Shown piece by piece: positions 9,373-18,049 of a DNA stretch of 64,000 nucleotides. The stretch spans positions 62,001 to 126,000 of the forward strand of contig NZ_LWCU01000045.1 in the NCBI RefSeq assembly GCF_001650405.1, given 5' to 3'. The DNA comes from Microbacterium sp. H83 (GTDB taxonomy: Bacteria > Actinomycetota > Actinomycetes > Actinomycetales > Microbacteriaceae). Position numbers and translations under genes: made by a program. The first letter of the stretch is position 1; every line of letters begins with the position of its first letter. Below the pieces are notes generated by a model. The model saw nothing but the letters and a program-made list of their open reading frames with translations. It had not been told where the DNA came from and searched no databases.

Positions 9373-10893
9373 TCAGTCGGCCGGACCTTCGCCGCCGGGT
9401 GACGATGCGTTTCGCGCGCCGGGCGCGCGCAGCATGTCGCGCGCGACCTCGGCGCCGATGCGGCTCGCCGCGCCGACCTCGATCGCGGGGAGGCCGAGCG
9501 ATCGCTCGGCGGGCAGCCCGACGTTGACGACCACGGCGTCCGGATCCCTCTCCGCGGCGCGGGCGACGAGAGCGCGCTGGTCCTCGTCAACGTCGGGACG
9601 GTCGATGAGGAGGACCGTGAGGCCGTGCGCGGCCACCGCCGCGTCGAGCGCGGCATCCTGCTCCTCGAGCGGCGTGCGGGCGACGTCGACGCGCACGCGG
9701 TGGCCGCCGTCGGCCAGGGCGTCGGCGACGTAGGACGCCGCGCTGTCGACGGCGAGGGTCGAGCGACGGCGGGCGTCCACGACCGACAGGGCCGATGCGC
9801 CGGCGCTCGCACCCGACACGGCGCGGCTCACGACGCCGGCGCCGTCGAACGTCTCGGACGCGTCGGATGCCGATGCGGATGCCGCGCGGGCGCGCAGCGT
9901 GCTCGCCAGCGCGCGGTTGCGTCGCACCGCCTCCTCCACGCGCTCGCGCGAGAGCGTCCCGTCCCGCAGCGCGGCGACGATGCCGTCCCGCGTCGCAAGG
10001 AAGTCCCGCACGTCCTGATCCGGTGCGGCCGCGGAACCCGGGTTGGTCGGGTTGCCGATGCACAGCAGATCGGCGCCGGCGGCGAGGGCCCTCGCCGCTC
10101 CCCCGCCCAGGCCGACGGTCTCTCGGATGGCCGCCATGTCGAGCGCGTCGGAGATGATGACGCCCTCGAAGCCCCAGTCCCTGAGCATGCCGAGCACGCG
10201 GGGGTTCAGGGTCGCGGGCTCGGGTCCCCACTCCGGCACGACGATGTGTGCGGTCATGATCGAGTCGACGCCGGCCGCCACCGCGCGGCGGAACGGCTCG
10301 AGGTGCACCCGCTCGAACTCGCCGATGTCGAGCGAGATCACCGGCAGCGCGTGGTGCGAGTCGAGATGCGTGTCGCCGTGCCCGGGGAAGTGCTTGACGC
10401 AGGCGGCCACCGGTGCGCTCTGGATCCCCTCGATCTCGGCGATCACGTGCCGCGCGACGAGCTCGGCATCGCCTCCGAAGGAGCGCACGCCGATCACGGG
10501 GTTGCGGGCGTCGGTGTTCACGTCGGCCACCGGTCCGAGCACGACGTTGGCTCCGACGTCGACGAGCCGTCGCGCGAGCTCCGCACCGGTCGCGCGCGTG
10601 GCCGCCACGTCGTCGATGCGCCCGAGCTGCGCCGCCCCCGGAAGGGTCGACCCCGTGGCGGACTCGAGCCTCGTCACGCTGCCGCCCTCTTCGTCGATGC
10701 CGATGAGGGCGTCGGGGTTGGCCCGGATGATCGCCTCGCTGAGTCCCGCCAGGCCGTCGCCGACGTTCTGTCCGAAGTACACCACGCCCGCGAGCCCGTC
10801 GCGGAGCTCGTGCAGAAGCCATTCCGGCGCCTCGGTGCCGAGGAAGCCGGGCCACAGCACTCCGTTGGCCAGACGGGTGAGGTCGTCGGTCAT
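9373..10893 (-). CDS. nagZ: Glycoside hydrolase family 3 beta-N-acetylhexosaminidase, NagZ-like
   Basis: Hydrolyses beta-linked N-acetylglucosamine from cell-wall fragments or chito-oligosaccharides. The 506-aa protein has the NagZ signature KHFPGHGDTHLDSHHALP, whose Asp-His dyad provides the acid/base catalyst, and the nucleophile motif IISDALDM. A C-terminal alpha/beta-sandwich domain follows (from about residue 350), as in two-domain NagZ enzymes. No signal peptide is present, so it acts in the cytosol on imported sugars. The ATG at 10893 overlaps the upstream permease stop by 4 nt (ATGA). An Ala/Ser-rich linker (RARAASASASDASETFDGAG) joins the domains. The family is secure; natural substrate is inferred. 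Confidence 0.9.
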   Translation of the reverse strand: MTDDLTRLANGVLWPGFLGTEAPEWLLHELRDGLAGVVYFGQNVGDGLAGLSEAIIRANPDALIGIDEEGGSVTRLESATGSTLPGAAQLGRIDDVAATRATGAELARRLVDVGANVVLGPVADVNTDARNPVIGVRSFGGDAELVARHVIAEIEGIQSAPVAACVKHFPGHGDTHLDSHHALPVISLDIGEFERVHLEPFRRAVAAGVDSIMTAHIVVPEWGPEPATLNPRVLGMLRDWGFEGVIISDALDMAAIRETVGLGGGAARALAAGADLLCIGNPTNPGSAAAPDQDVRDFLATRDGIVAALRDGTLSRERVEEAVRRNRALASTLRARAASASASDASETFDGAGVVSRAVSGASAGASALSVVDARRRSTLAVDSAASYVADALADGGHRVRVDVARTPLEEQDAALDAAVAAHGLTVLLIDRPDVDEDQRALVARAAERDPDAVVVNVGLPAERSLGLPAIEVGAASRIGAEVARDMLRAPGARNASSPGGEGPAD

Positions 10894-11723
10894 CCCTTCA
10901 CGGCTCCCGCGACCATGCCGGCCGAGAGGCGACGCTGCACGATCACGAAGAAGATCATGACCGGGACGGTGATGATGGTCGAGGCCGCCATGATGCTGCC
11001 CCAGTCGTTCGCGTGCAGCCCGAAGAACGACTTCAGGCCGATCGAGACCGTGTACTGATCGGTGGCGCTGCCGAGGATCGTCATCGCGAAGATGAACTCG
11101 TTCCAGGCGGTGATGAAGCTGAAGATGCTGGTGGCGACGAGGCCGGGCATCACCAGCGGCAGGAGGATCGACCGGAACATGCGCCACCAGCTGGCGCCGT
11201 CGATGTACGCGGCCTCCTCCAGCTCGACGGGAACGGCGGCGACGAAGCCGCGCAGCATCCAGATGCCGAAGGCCAGCGACAGCGCGACGTAGACGACCAT
11301 CAGACCCAGGATGCTGTTCAGCAGGCCCAGGCTCTTGACCTGGAGGAACAGCGGGATGACGAGAGCCTCGAGCGGCACCATCTGCACGACGAGGATCATC
11401 ATCAGGATCGTGGTGCGGAACCTGAACTTGAAGCGGGCGACCGCGACGGCGGCGAGCAGACAGACGAGCGCGCTCACCAGCACCGTCACGAGGGCGACGA
11501 TCGCGGAGTTGCGCAGATACGTCCCGAAGCCGCCGTCCGTGAGGACGAACGCGAAGTTGTCGAACGTGAACTCCTGCGGGAGCAGCGACTGACCGCCGCT
11601 GGACGCCTTCGCGTCGAGAGCGCTCGACACCATCCAGTAGACGGGGAAGAGCGTGAAGAGCAGGACGGCGGCGACCGCGACGCCGGTGCCGACGCGCGAC
11701 ATGACAGACGGGCGCGGGTTCAC
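10890..11723 (-). CDS. Sugar ABC transporter permease, MalG type
   Basis: Second permease of a CUT1-type sugar importer, 277 aa, with six predicted membrane helices. The EAA loop reads LEEAAYIDGASWWRMFRSIL, and the C-terminus has QRRLSAGMVAGAVKG, the usual MalG ending. The start is a GTG at 11723 that overlaps the stop of the MalF gene (GTGA), with AGGAGG 7 nt upstream. No ATPase gene accompanies the permeases, so a shared MsiK-type ATPase elsewhere must energise it; that is known for many actinobacterial sugar importers. Confidence 0.92.
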   Translation of the reverse strand: MNPRPSVMSRVGTGVAVAAVLLFTLFPVYWMVSSALDAKASSGGQSLLPQEFTFDNFAFVLTDGGFGTYLRNSAIVALVTVLVSALVCLLAAVAVARFKFRFRTTILMMILVVQMVPLEALVIPLFLQVKSLGLLNSILGLMVVYVALSLAFGIWMLRGFVAAVPVELEEAAYIDGASWWRMFRSILLPLVMPGLVATSIFSFITAWNEFIFAMTILGSATDQYTVSIGLKSFFGLHANDWGSIMAASTIITVPVMIFFVIVQRRLSAGMVAGAVKG

Positions 11724-12697
11724 AGCTCGTCCTCCTTCATGAGGGAGCGGATGTACACGATCGTGATGCCGATCAGGACCAGGGTGAGCAGCACGGCGAG
11801 CGCCGCGCCGAATCCGTAGCGGTTCTGGCCGAACGACTCGACGTACGACCAGACGCCGAGGTTGAGGACCGACCGGTTGCCGCCACCGCCGCCCGGCATG
11901 AGGTAGACCTGGGCGAAGACCTTGAAGTCCCAGATGGTGGAGAGGATGATCACGACCGAGAACACGGGCTTGAGGGTCGGGAAGATGATCTTCCAGAAGC
12001 GCATCCAGGCGTTCGCGCCGTCGAGCGCCGCGGCCTCGAGCATCTCCTTCGAGACGCCCAGGAGTCCCGCGAGCACCGTGATGGCGACGAACGGGAACCC
12101 GTGGTGCACGACGTTGAGGAGGACGATCGCGTAGAAGGACCACTGGTTCGTGAACCAGTTGACGGGCTCGTCCATGAGGCCGAGGTTCTGCAGGACGGCG
12201 TTGAAGATGCCGCGGTCGGCGTCGAAGATGAACGTCCAGACGTACGTGCCGGTCACCGCGGGCATCGCCCAGGCGACCATGATGCAGCTCGAGACGATGG
12301 TGCGCCACACCGTGCCGAGGCGCGCGAGCAGCAGAGCGACGAGCGTGCCGACGGCGACCGTGACGAACACGGCGACCGCTGCGAAGCCGACGGTGTTCGG
12401 GAGGACGACGGTCCACAGCGTCGGGTTGGTGAGCGCCTCGACGTAGTTCTCGAAGCCGATCCAGTTGCTCTCACCCGTGTTGATCTCGCGCAGGCCGTAG
12501 TCCTGCAGGGAGTAGATGAAGACCTGGACGAGCGGCCAGAGCATGAGCACCGCGAGGATGACCAGGCCCGGGGCGAGGAGGAGCCAGGGGCGGGCCGTGA
12601 GCAGCGAGAGTCCTCGCTTCTGCGGCCGGCCGCCGGCCACGGAGGCGGAGGTGGGCTCCGCCTTCGTGGCCGGCAGTGGCGCGTGCACCATCGACAT
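11720..12697 (-). CDS. Sugar ABC transporter permease, MalF type
   Basis: First permease of the CUT1 sugar importer, 325 aa. A cytoplasmic N-terminus precedes six predicted helices. The EAA loop reads EMLEAAALDGANAWMRFWKI, and there is a glycine-rich loop (MPGGGGGNRS) before the last helices, as usual in the family. The first ATG (12697) lies 14 nt after the binding-protein stop. The Shine-Dalgarno sequence is weak, suggesting coupled translation. The C-terminal codons contain the AGGAGG that serves the next gene. Confidence 0.92.
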   Translation of the reverse strand: MSMVHAPLPATKAEPTSASVAGGRPQKRGLSLLTARPWLLLAPGLVILAVLMLWPLVQVFIYSLQDYGLREINTGESNWIGFENYVEALTNPTLWTVVLPNTVGFAAVAVFVTVAVGTLVALLLARLGTVWRTIVSSCIMVAWAMPAVTGTYVWTFIFDADRGIFNAVLQNLGLMDEPVNWFTNQWSFYAIVLLNVVHHGFPFVAITVLAGLLGVSKEMLEAAALDGANAWMRFWKIIFPTLKPVFSVVIILSTIWDFKVFAQVYLMPGGGGGNRSVLNLGVWSYVESFGQNRYGFGAALAVLLTLVLIGITIVYIRSLMKEDEL

Positions 12698-12711
12698 GGA
12701 GTGATACAGCC

Positions 12712-14007
12712 TTACTGGTTGAGCAGCTCGGTCATCTCAGCGGCGGCGTCCTTCGTCGCCGTGGCGACGTCCTTCTGTCCGCCGAGGATGGCCTGGATCA
12801 TCGAGTTGGTCGTCTTCTTCGCCTGCACGGCGCCGAAGTTCGGGGTGACCGGGACGGATGCCCCGCCCTCGACCATCTGCTCGGCGAACGGCGCGACCAG
12901 CGGGTCGGTCGAGGCGAGTGCCTCTTCCATCGCCGACTGCACGCCGGGGAAGTAGCCGGTCTCGTCCGCCCACTTCTCGGCGAACTCGCCCGTGGTCATG
13001 AGCTTGACGAACTGCCAGGCGAGGTCGGCGTTCTCGGTCGTGTTGAAGACCGAGAGGTGCGAGCCGCCGAGCACGGACGGGGCGATGCCGCCGTCTTCGC
13101 CGGGGATCACGGCCGCGCCGATCTTGCCCTCGAGGTCGGGGTTCGCCTCGATGAGCGCCTTCGGAGTCCACGAGCCGGACAGCATCATGGCGACGTTGCC
13201 CTGCGTGAACGCGTCACGGAGGTCCGTCTCCTTCCACGTGGTGGCACCGGCCGACGAGAAGCCGTACTCGGTCGCGAGTCCGGTGTAGAACTCGATACCG
13301 GCCTGCGACTCCTCGCTGTCGAGCTCGCTGGTCCACGTGTCGCCGTCCTTCGTGGCGACCTCTCCACCGGCGCCCCACACCCACGGGTACACCTGGAACT
13401 CGGCGTCGCCCGGGACCGGGAACGGCAGCATGTCGGGCTTGGCCGCCTTGATGGCCTCACCGGCCGCGACGATGTCGTCCCACGTCTTGGGCGCCTCGAG
13501 TCCGAGCTCCTCGAACACGTCGGCGCGGTAGACGAGCGAGCGCACACCGGCGTACCAGGGCATGCCGTAGAGCTCCTCGTCGTACGTGCCGGCGACGGCG
13601 AGGCCCTCGACGAGGTCGTCGCGAAGCCCATCCTCGGCGTCGACGTACTCGTCGAGCGGCTCGAGCGCGCCGGCGTCCGCGAACTCCGCGGTCCAGGTGG
13701 TGCCGGTCTCGGCGATGTCCGGCGTGGTGCCGCCGGCGATCGAGGTCACGAACCGGTCATGGGCGTCCGCCCACTGGACCTCCTCGATCTTGACGGTCGC
13801 ACCGGTCTCCTCCTCGAAGGCCTCCGACACGGCGTCGTAGAACGCCGTCGAATCGGGGTTGGTGCCCTTCATGATCCAGACGGTGAGCTCCTGGCCCTCT
13901 CCGTCGACTGCCCCGCCGTTGTCCGTGCCGCTACCGCCGGCACAGCCCGCGAGGCCCAGGGTGGCCACGGCGCCGAGCGCCACGGCCGAAAGAATGCGCT
14001 TGTGCAT
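12712..14007 (-). CDS. Sugar-binding lipoprotein of the CUT1 type (SBP_bac_1)
   Basis: Extracytoplasmic sugar receptor, 431 aa. The signal peptide MHKRILSAVALGAVATLGLA ends in the lipobox LAGC, followed by a Gly/Ser-rich linker. The mature domain has the family feel: LTVWIMKGTNPDSTAFYDAV, VPFAEQMVEGG-like hinge regions, and ENADLAWQFVKLMTTGEFAE near the end. The start at 14007 has GAGGAG 7 nt upstream; an in-frame ATG 11 codons earlier would spoil the signal peptide. It leads the operon binding protein-MalF-MalG-NagZ-RpiR. The cytosolic NagZ suggests a GlcNAc-containing di- or oligosaccharide as ligand. Confidence 0.92.
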   Translation of the reverse strand: MHKRILSAVALGAVATLGLAGCAGGSGTDNGGAVDGEGQELTVWIMKGTNPDSTAFYDAVSEAFEEETGATVKIEEVQWADAHDRFVTSIAGGTTPDIAETGTTWTAEFADAGALEPLDEYVDAEDGLRDDLVEGLAVAGTYDEELYGMPWYAGVRSLVYRADVFEELGLEAPKTWDDIVAAGEAIKAAKPDMLPFPVPGDAEFQVYPWVWGAGGEVATKDGDTWTSELDSEESQAGIEFYTGLATEYGFSSAGATTWKETDLRDAFTQGNVAMMLSGSWTPKALIEANPDLEGKIGAAVIPGEDGGIAPSVLGGSHLSVFNTTENADLAWQFVKLMTTGEFAEKWADETGYFPGVQSAMEEALASTDPLVAPFAEQMVEGGASVPVTPNFGAVQAKKTTNSMIQAILGGQKDVATATKDAAAEMTELLNQ

Positions 14008-14076
14008 CAGGGATCTCCTCTTTGAACGTCCTGGTGGCATCGGGAGCCCACCCGGCTAGGAAAAAGTATTCATCAC

Positions 14077-14097
14077 TAACTAATTCCCTGCAAGTTA
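14077..14097. promoter_or_regulatory. Candidate operator upstream of the sugar-import operon
   Basis: The AT-rich patch between the sugar-binding protein and LCP genes contains TAACT and AGTTA as inverted arms 11 nt apart. It lies about 70 nt upstream of the binding-protein start, where a repressor would sit. It is the only clearly AT-rich spot nearby. Low confidence; the RpiR regulator is the obvious candidate ligand. Confidence 0.3.
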
Positions 14098-14152
14098 TTC
14101 TCGGAAACGTCATGCGGCCGTAACATCGCGGCTCCCGGGTAGGCTCTGCGGC

Positions 14153-15412
14153 ATGTCAGGGCCTCTGGACGACAGCACTCGCTCCACCGTCGCACGGCAT
14201 GCAGAGCTGCCCACGCCCCGCGCACTGTCCACCTTCCTCAGACTCGCGGCCGTCGCGGTGGCGGTGCTGGTCGTGTCGGCCACGGCCGTCGCGACCTTCA
14301 TCGCGGTCGACGTCCTGAACCGCGTCGGCGACGGGGCGGTCGCGCTCGAGGGCGATGCCGACGTCGCTCCCCCGTCGCTCGGGGCGTACCCCGACGACAA
14401 GGGCTTCAGCATCCTCGTCGTCGGAACGGACGAGTGCGGGGAGGTCTCGACGCAGCTCCTCGGGGACCGCTGCGAGAAGGACGGCGACAGCAACCGCAAC
14501 GACGTGAACCTCCTCGTCCACGTCTCCGCCGCGCCGCGGAACGTGACCGTCGTCTCCTTCCCCCGGGACCTCGGGGTCGAAGTGCCCGAGTGCACCAGGG
14601 AGGACGGGACGACGGCACCCGCGCTGGAGAAGGCCGAGATCAACTCCGTCTTCGACCGCGCCGGCATCCCCTGCGTCGCGCAGACCGTCACCGAGCTGAG
14701 CGGGATCCCGATCGAGTTCGCCGCCAAGATCAGCTTCGACGGGGTGATCGCGATCACGGACGCCATCGGCGGCGTCGAGGTCTGCGTGGCCGGCGAGGGC
14801 ATCCGCGACCCCCTCGCCGCCATCGACCTGCCGCCGGGGACCCATACCGTCTCGGGAGCGAACGCACTCGCCTTCCTCCGCACCAGGCACGGCGTCGGCG
14901 ACGAGAGCGACCTCGGCCGCATCTCGAACCAGCAGCAGTACATGTCCCGTCTCGCGAAGAAGATCCTCAGCGCCGAGACCCTGACAGACCCGACCACGCT
15001 GCTGCGGCTGATGAACACGGTCGCCGACAACATCGTGCCGAGCGAGTCGCTGAACAACGCCCTGACGCTGACGCAGCTGGGGCTCGCCCTCAAGGACGTC
15101 CGCTTCTCGGACTTCGTGTTCGTGCAGTACCCGAACGTCGCGGACCCTGACGACCGCGACAAGGTCGTCCCCGATGAGGATGCCGCGGCGGCCCTGTGGG
15201 AGGCGCTGATCGCCGGGCGGCCGATCTCACTGTCCGGCGACGTGGCGACGAACGGCAGCGTGGAGCTCGTGACACCGGCTCCCGTGGAGCAGCCGGCGGA
15301 GACGGCCGCCCCCGGTACGGTCGCGCCGGAGACCCGGGCGACCCTGCCTCCCGAGATCTCGGGTCAGTCCGTCGACCAGGACACCTGCTCCGTGGGCAAC
15401 CGGTCGGACTGA
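14153..15412 (+). CDS. LytR-CpsA-Psr (LCP) family cell-wall polymer ligase
   Basis: Membrane-anchored enzyme that transfers lipid-linked anionic polymers onto peptidoglycan, 419 aa. One membrane helix (about residues 28-55) is followed by the extracytoplasmic LCP domain. The domain shows ILVVGTDE, the Arg/Asp pair in SNRNDVNLLVHV, VSFPRDLGVEVPEC, and the ALAFLRTRHGVGDESDLGR motif with lipid-phosphate-binding arginines. A Pro/Ala/Thr-rich tail ends with an isolated cysteine. The ATG lies 7 nt after TAGGCT (14140-14145), a leaderless arrangement. It diverges from the sugar-import operon; a link to cell-wall turnover is plausible but not shown. Confidence 0.92.
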   Translation: MSGPLDDSTRSTVARHAELPTPRALSTFLRLAAVAVAVLVVSATAVATFIAVDVLNRVGDGAVALEGDADVAPPSLGAYPDDKGFSILVVGTDECGEVSTQLLGDRCEKDGDSNRNDVNLLVHVSAAPRNVTVVSFPRDLGVEVPECTREDGTTAPALEKAEINSVFDRAGIPCVAQTVTELSGIPIEFAAKISFDGVIAITDAIGGVEVCVAGEGIRDPLAAIDLPPGTHTVSGANALAFLRTRHGVGDESDLGRISNQQQYMSRLAKKILSAETLTDPTTLLRLMNTVADNIVPSESLNNALTLTQLGLALKDVRFSDFVFVQYPNVADPDDRDKVVPDEDAAAALWEALIAGRPISLSGDVATNGSVELVTPAPVEQPAETAAPGTVAPETRATLPPEISGQSVDQDTCSVGNRSD

Positions 15413-15429
15413 GCGCGTAGTCTCGGAGC

Positions 15430-16290
15430 ATGGGCCGCACGCGATCTCGAGACGCCGAGCATCCGCAGGCGCGACTCGACCACGGCGGCATCGCGACCAT
15501 CGTCCCCTCCGAGTTCACGAGCGGGTTCGAACTCGTGGTCGACGGCACGCCGCAGTCCCACGTCGACCTCGACGACCCGCGTCATCTGCACTTCGAGTAC
15601 ATCGTCCGCATGGGCGCGGTGATCGACCAGCTGCCCGACGGAGAGCTGACAGCCGTGCATCTGGGGGCGGGTGCGCTGACCATCCCCCGCTACATCGAGG
15701 CGACGCGGCCGGGATCGCGCCAGCAGGTGATCGAGCTCGAGGCCCCGCTGGTCGGGCTCGTGCGAGAGCATCTCCCCCTCCCGCGGGGCGCCGCGATCCG
15801 CGTGCGGATCGGCGATGCCCGCGAGGGCGTCCGGCGACTGCCCCCGGCCGTGATCGGCCGCTGCGACCTCGTGGTGTCCGATGTGTACTCGGGGGCGCAG
15901 ACGCCCGCGCACCTCACGAGTCTCGAGTTCTACCGCGAGCTCGCCGAGCTGCTCGCCCCGACCGGGGTGCTCCTCGTGAACGTCGCCGACGGTCCGGGTC
16001 TGGCGTTCGCCCGGCGACAGGTCGCGACGATCGCCGAGGTGCTGCCCGAGATCGGCATCCTGGCCGACACGCAGGTGCTCAAGGGCCGCCGGTTCGGCAA
16101 CCTCGTCATCGCGGCCTCCCTCGCCCCCCTTCCCGCGGAATGGCTTCCCCGCGTGCTGGCGGCAGGCCCGCATCCCGCGAAGATCGCCCAGGGAGCCGAG
16201 GTGACCGCCTTCGTCCAGGGAGCGAGGGTCGTCACGGATGCGGACGCCGTCGCGTCTCCGCGACCGGACGCGTCGCTGTTCCTGCGCTGA
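15430..16290 (+). CDS. Spermidine-synthase-fold protein (putative SAM-dependent methyl/aminopropyltransferase)
   Basis: A 286-aa cytosolic Rossmann-fold protein. The motif AVHLGAGALTIPRYIEATRP is the nucleotide-binding loop, QQVIELEAPLVGLVREHL places the ribose-binding Glu, and CDLVVSDVYSGAQTPAHLTS matches the spermidine-synthase active-site loop with its Asp. It lacks the membrane half found in fused MFS-spermidine synthases, so true polyamine synthesis is uncertain. The ATG is 6 nt after TAGTCT (15418-15423), 17 nt behind the LCP gene, so it can be transcribed on its own. Confidence 0.75.
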   Translation: MGRTRSRDAEHPQARLDHGGIATIVPSEFTSGFELVVDGTPQSHVDLDDPRHLHFEYIVRMGAVIDQLPDGELTAVHLGAGALTIPRYIEATRPGSRQQVIELEAPLVGLVREHLPLPRGAAIRVRIGDAREGVRRLPPAVIGRCDLVVSDVYSGAQTPAHLTSLEFYRELAELLAPTGVLLVNVADGPGLAFARRQVATIAEVLPEIGILADTQVLKGRRFGNLVIAASLAPLPAEWLPRVLAAGPHPAKIAQGAEVTAFVQGARVVTDADAVASPRPDASLFLR

Positions 16291-16391
16291 TCCGATCCGC
16301 CCGGGTCGGATGCGCGGATGCGGGGCGTGCCGCCCCGACGGACGCGTCCCGCGAGGCAGACTGGATGCGGGGATGGTGCGGAAGGAGAGCA

Positions 16392-16919
16392 ATGAGATTC
16401 ATCCGAGGATACGACCAGGACAGTCTTCGCGAACTGGTCGATCTCGATGAATGCGCGACACGGCTGGAGGAGATCGAGAGCCAGCGCAGTCTGCCCGCCA
16501 TGCTCGAGCGGGTGTGGCTGCTGAAGGTCCTCGGTCGTCTGGACGACGCCCTGGTGCTCGCCGACGAGACCGTTCGCCAGGCACGGATGGCCGGAACCCG
16601 ACGCGACGTGCTGCGCGCCCGGGTGCTGCACGCGACGATCCTGCAGTACAGAGGAGCGCACGCCGCCGCCGAGCAGGAGCTCGCCACCTGCGCCTCGGAG
16701 GCCGAGGGGCAGCGCTGGCTGTCGATCGCGGCCTTCGCACACCAGCACCACGGCAAGAACGCCTACGAGGCCGGCGACTACGAGACCGCGCGGGAGAGCT
16801 TCAAGCAATCCCTGTTCCTCCGGCGCGAGGCCGGAGCGCAGGACAGCGAGCTGGAGACCGCGCTGCTGGCGATCGAGGCGGCCGAGCGACGTCGCTCGTC
16901 GGAGCTGCTCGTCGGCTGA
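16392..16919 (+). CDS. Tetratricopeptide-repeat protein
   Basis: A 175-aa cytosolic helical protein. TPR-like helix pairs run from about residue 35, for example LERVWLLKVLGRLDDALVLA and then HHGKNAYEAGDYETARESFK. These usually mediate protein contacts, so no enzymatic role is suggested. The ATG at 16392 has a good GGAAGGAGAG upstream. It stands alone between the spermidine-synthase-like and SprT-like genes, with a 101-nt leader region. Function unknown. Confidence 0.8.
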   Translation: MRFIRGYDQDSLRELVDLDECATRLEEIESQRSLPAMLERVWLLKVLGRLDDALVLADETVRQARMAGTRRDVLRARVLHATILQYRGAHAAAEQELATCASEAEGQRWLSIAAFAHQHHGKNAYEAGDYETARESFKQSLFLRREAGAQDSELETALLAIEAAERRRSSELLVG

Positions 16920-16963
16920 CCTCCGCCTGCGGAGATGTCGGTGGCATGGCCTAGCCTGATCGC

Positions 16964-17452
16964 ATGGCGGAACTCAACCGGGTGCGGGTCTGGGGCGAGG
17001 CACTGATCGCACTGCACCTCGACGACAGCTGGTCGTTCGGATTCGACCATGCGAAGCGGCGCGCCGGCCAGTGCGACTACTCCAAGAAGCGCATCACCGT
17101 GTCGCGCTACCTCGCCGCGCGCTTCGAGGACGACGAGATCCATCAGGTGCTGCTGCACGAGGTCGCGCACGCGCTCGCCGGCCATGCAGCCGCGCACGGC
17201 GCCGCATGGAAGCGCATCGCGCGAGACCTCGGCTACGTCGGAGGAACGACGCATCACGGCGAGACCGCCGAGGAGCTCGCCCCGTGGGTCGGACGCTGTC
17301 CCTCCGGCCACATCTCCTACCGCCACCGCCGACCCTCGCGCGCGACGTCCTGCGCACGCTGCTCGCGCACCTACGACGCCCGCTACGTGTTCTCCTGGAC
17401 GCGACGGGAGATCACGGCCGACACCCGCCTCGCGGCGCAGATGTCGCGCTGA
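16964..17452 (+). CDS. SprT-like zinc metallopeptidase-domain protein
   Basis: A 162-aa protein with the SprT-like fold. The metal site HEVAH (His65, Glu66, His69) is followed by HAAAHGAAWKRIARDLGY, which carries the third ligand. A C-terminal zinc ribbon has CPSGH and SCARC. Relatives include eukaryotic Spartan, which degrades DNA-protein crosslinks; bacterial members are uncharacterised. The ATG lies 6 nt after TAGCCT (16952-16957), a leaderless arrangement. It ends directly against the convergent DUF3054 gene with no spacing. Confidence 0.85.
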   Translation: MAELNRVRVWGEALIALHLDDSWSFGFDHAKRRAGQCDYSKKRITVSRYLAARFEDDEIHQVLLHEVAHALAGHAAAHGAAWKRIARDLGYVGGTTHHGETAEELAPWVGRCPSGHISYRHRRPSRATSCARCSRTYDARYVFSWTRREITADTRLAAQMSR

Positions 17453-17980
17453 TCAGACCACGGGTCGGCCGTCCGGCTCGCCGCCCTCGCCCGGCTCTCG
17501 GCTCGGCTCGTCGCCACGCACCGCGTCCGGTTCCTCGGCCTGCACGGCGTCCTGCTCCTCGGCCTGCGCGGCGTCCTGCGGATCCCGCTCCGGCGCATCG
17601 GTGCTCCCCGCCTCGCGTGCGCGCACACCGCGCCGACGGACGAGAGCCGCCACGAGCCGCCAGCCGACCAGGAAGACCGCCAGGACGAGCGTGGCCACGA
17701 TGATGAACGGCACCTGCGCCGTGTCGCCCGACGCCACGCGGAGGAGCAGCCCGCCGACGACGGTCACCAGCCACACCACGGCTCCCCAGGCCGGCGACCA
17801 GGGTCGACGCGGCCGGGCGGGCAGCAGCGCGGCGACGGCGTGCCCCACCAGCAGAGCGACCAGGAACGGCCACGCGGTCAGCAGGAATCCGAGAGGGTCC
17901 TCGTCATGCGAGGCACGGCCGATCACCGCGAAGACGAGAACGAGCACGGCGTCGAGGACGAGAGCGGGGAGGTACCTCAT
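17453..17980 (-). CDS. DUF3054-family membrane protein
   Basis: A 175-aa protein with about four membrane helices in the first 115 residues: a helix with VLVFAVIGRASHDE, then WPFLVALLVGHAVAAL, GAVVWLVTVVGGLLLRVASG and IIVATLVLAVFLVGWRL. These match the DUF3054 family. The last 60 residues are an acidic, low-complexity cytoplasmic tail rich in Glu, Asp, Ala and Gln, with near-repeats (AQAEEQDAVQAEEPDAV). Function unknown. Its stop abuts the stop of the SprT-like gene. Confidence 0.82.
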   Translation of the reverse strand: MRYLPALVLDAVLVLVFAVIGRASHDEDPLGFLLTAWPFLVALLVGHAVAALLPARPRRPWSPAWGAVVWLVTVVGGLLLRVASGDTAQVPFIIVATLVLAVFLVGWRLVAALVRRRGVRAREAGSTDAPERDPQDAAQAEEQDAVQAEEPDAVRGDEPSREPGEGGEPDGRPVV

Positions 17981-18049
17981 GCCACGACCCTACGTCGCCG
18001 ACCGCGATTCCTCCGGCCCGCGCCCGGCCTGTCCGCGACCGCGCGGCGA

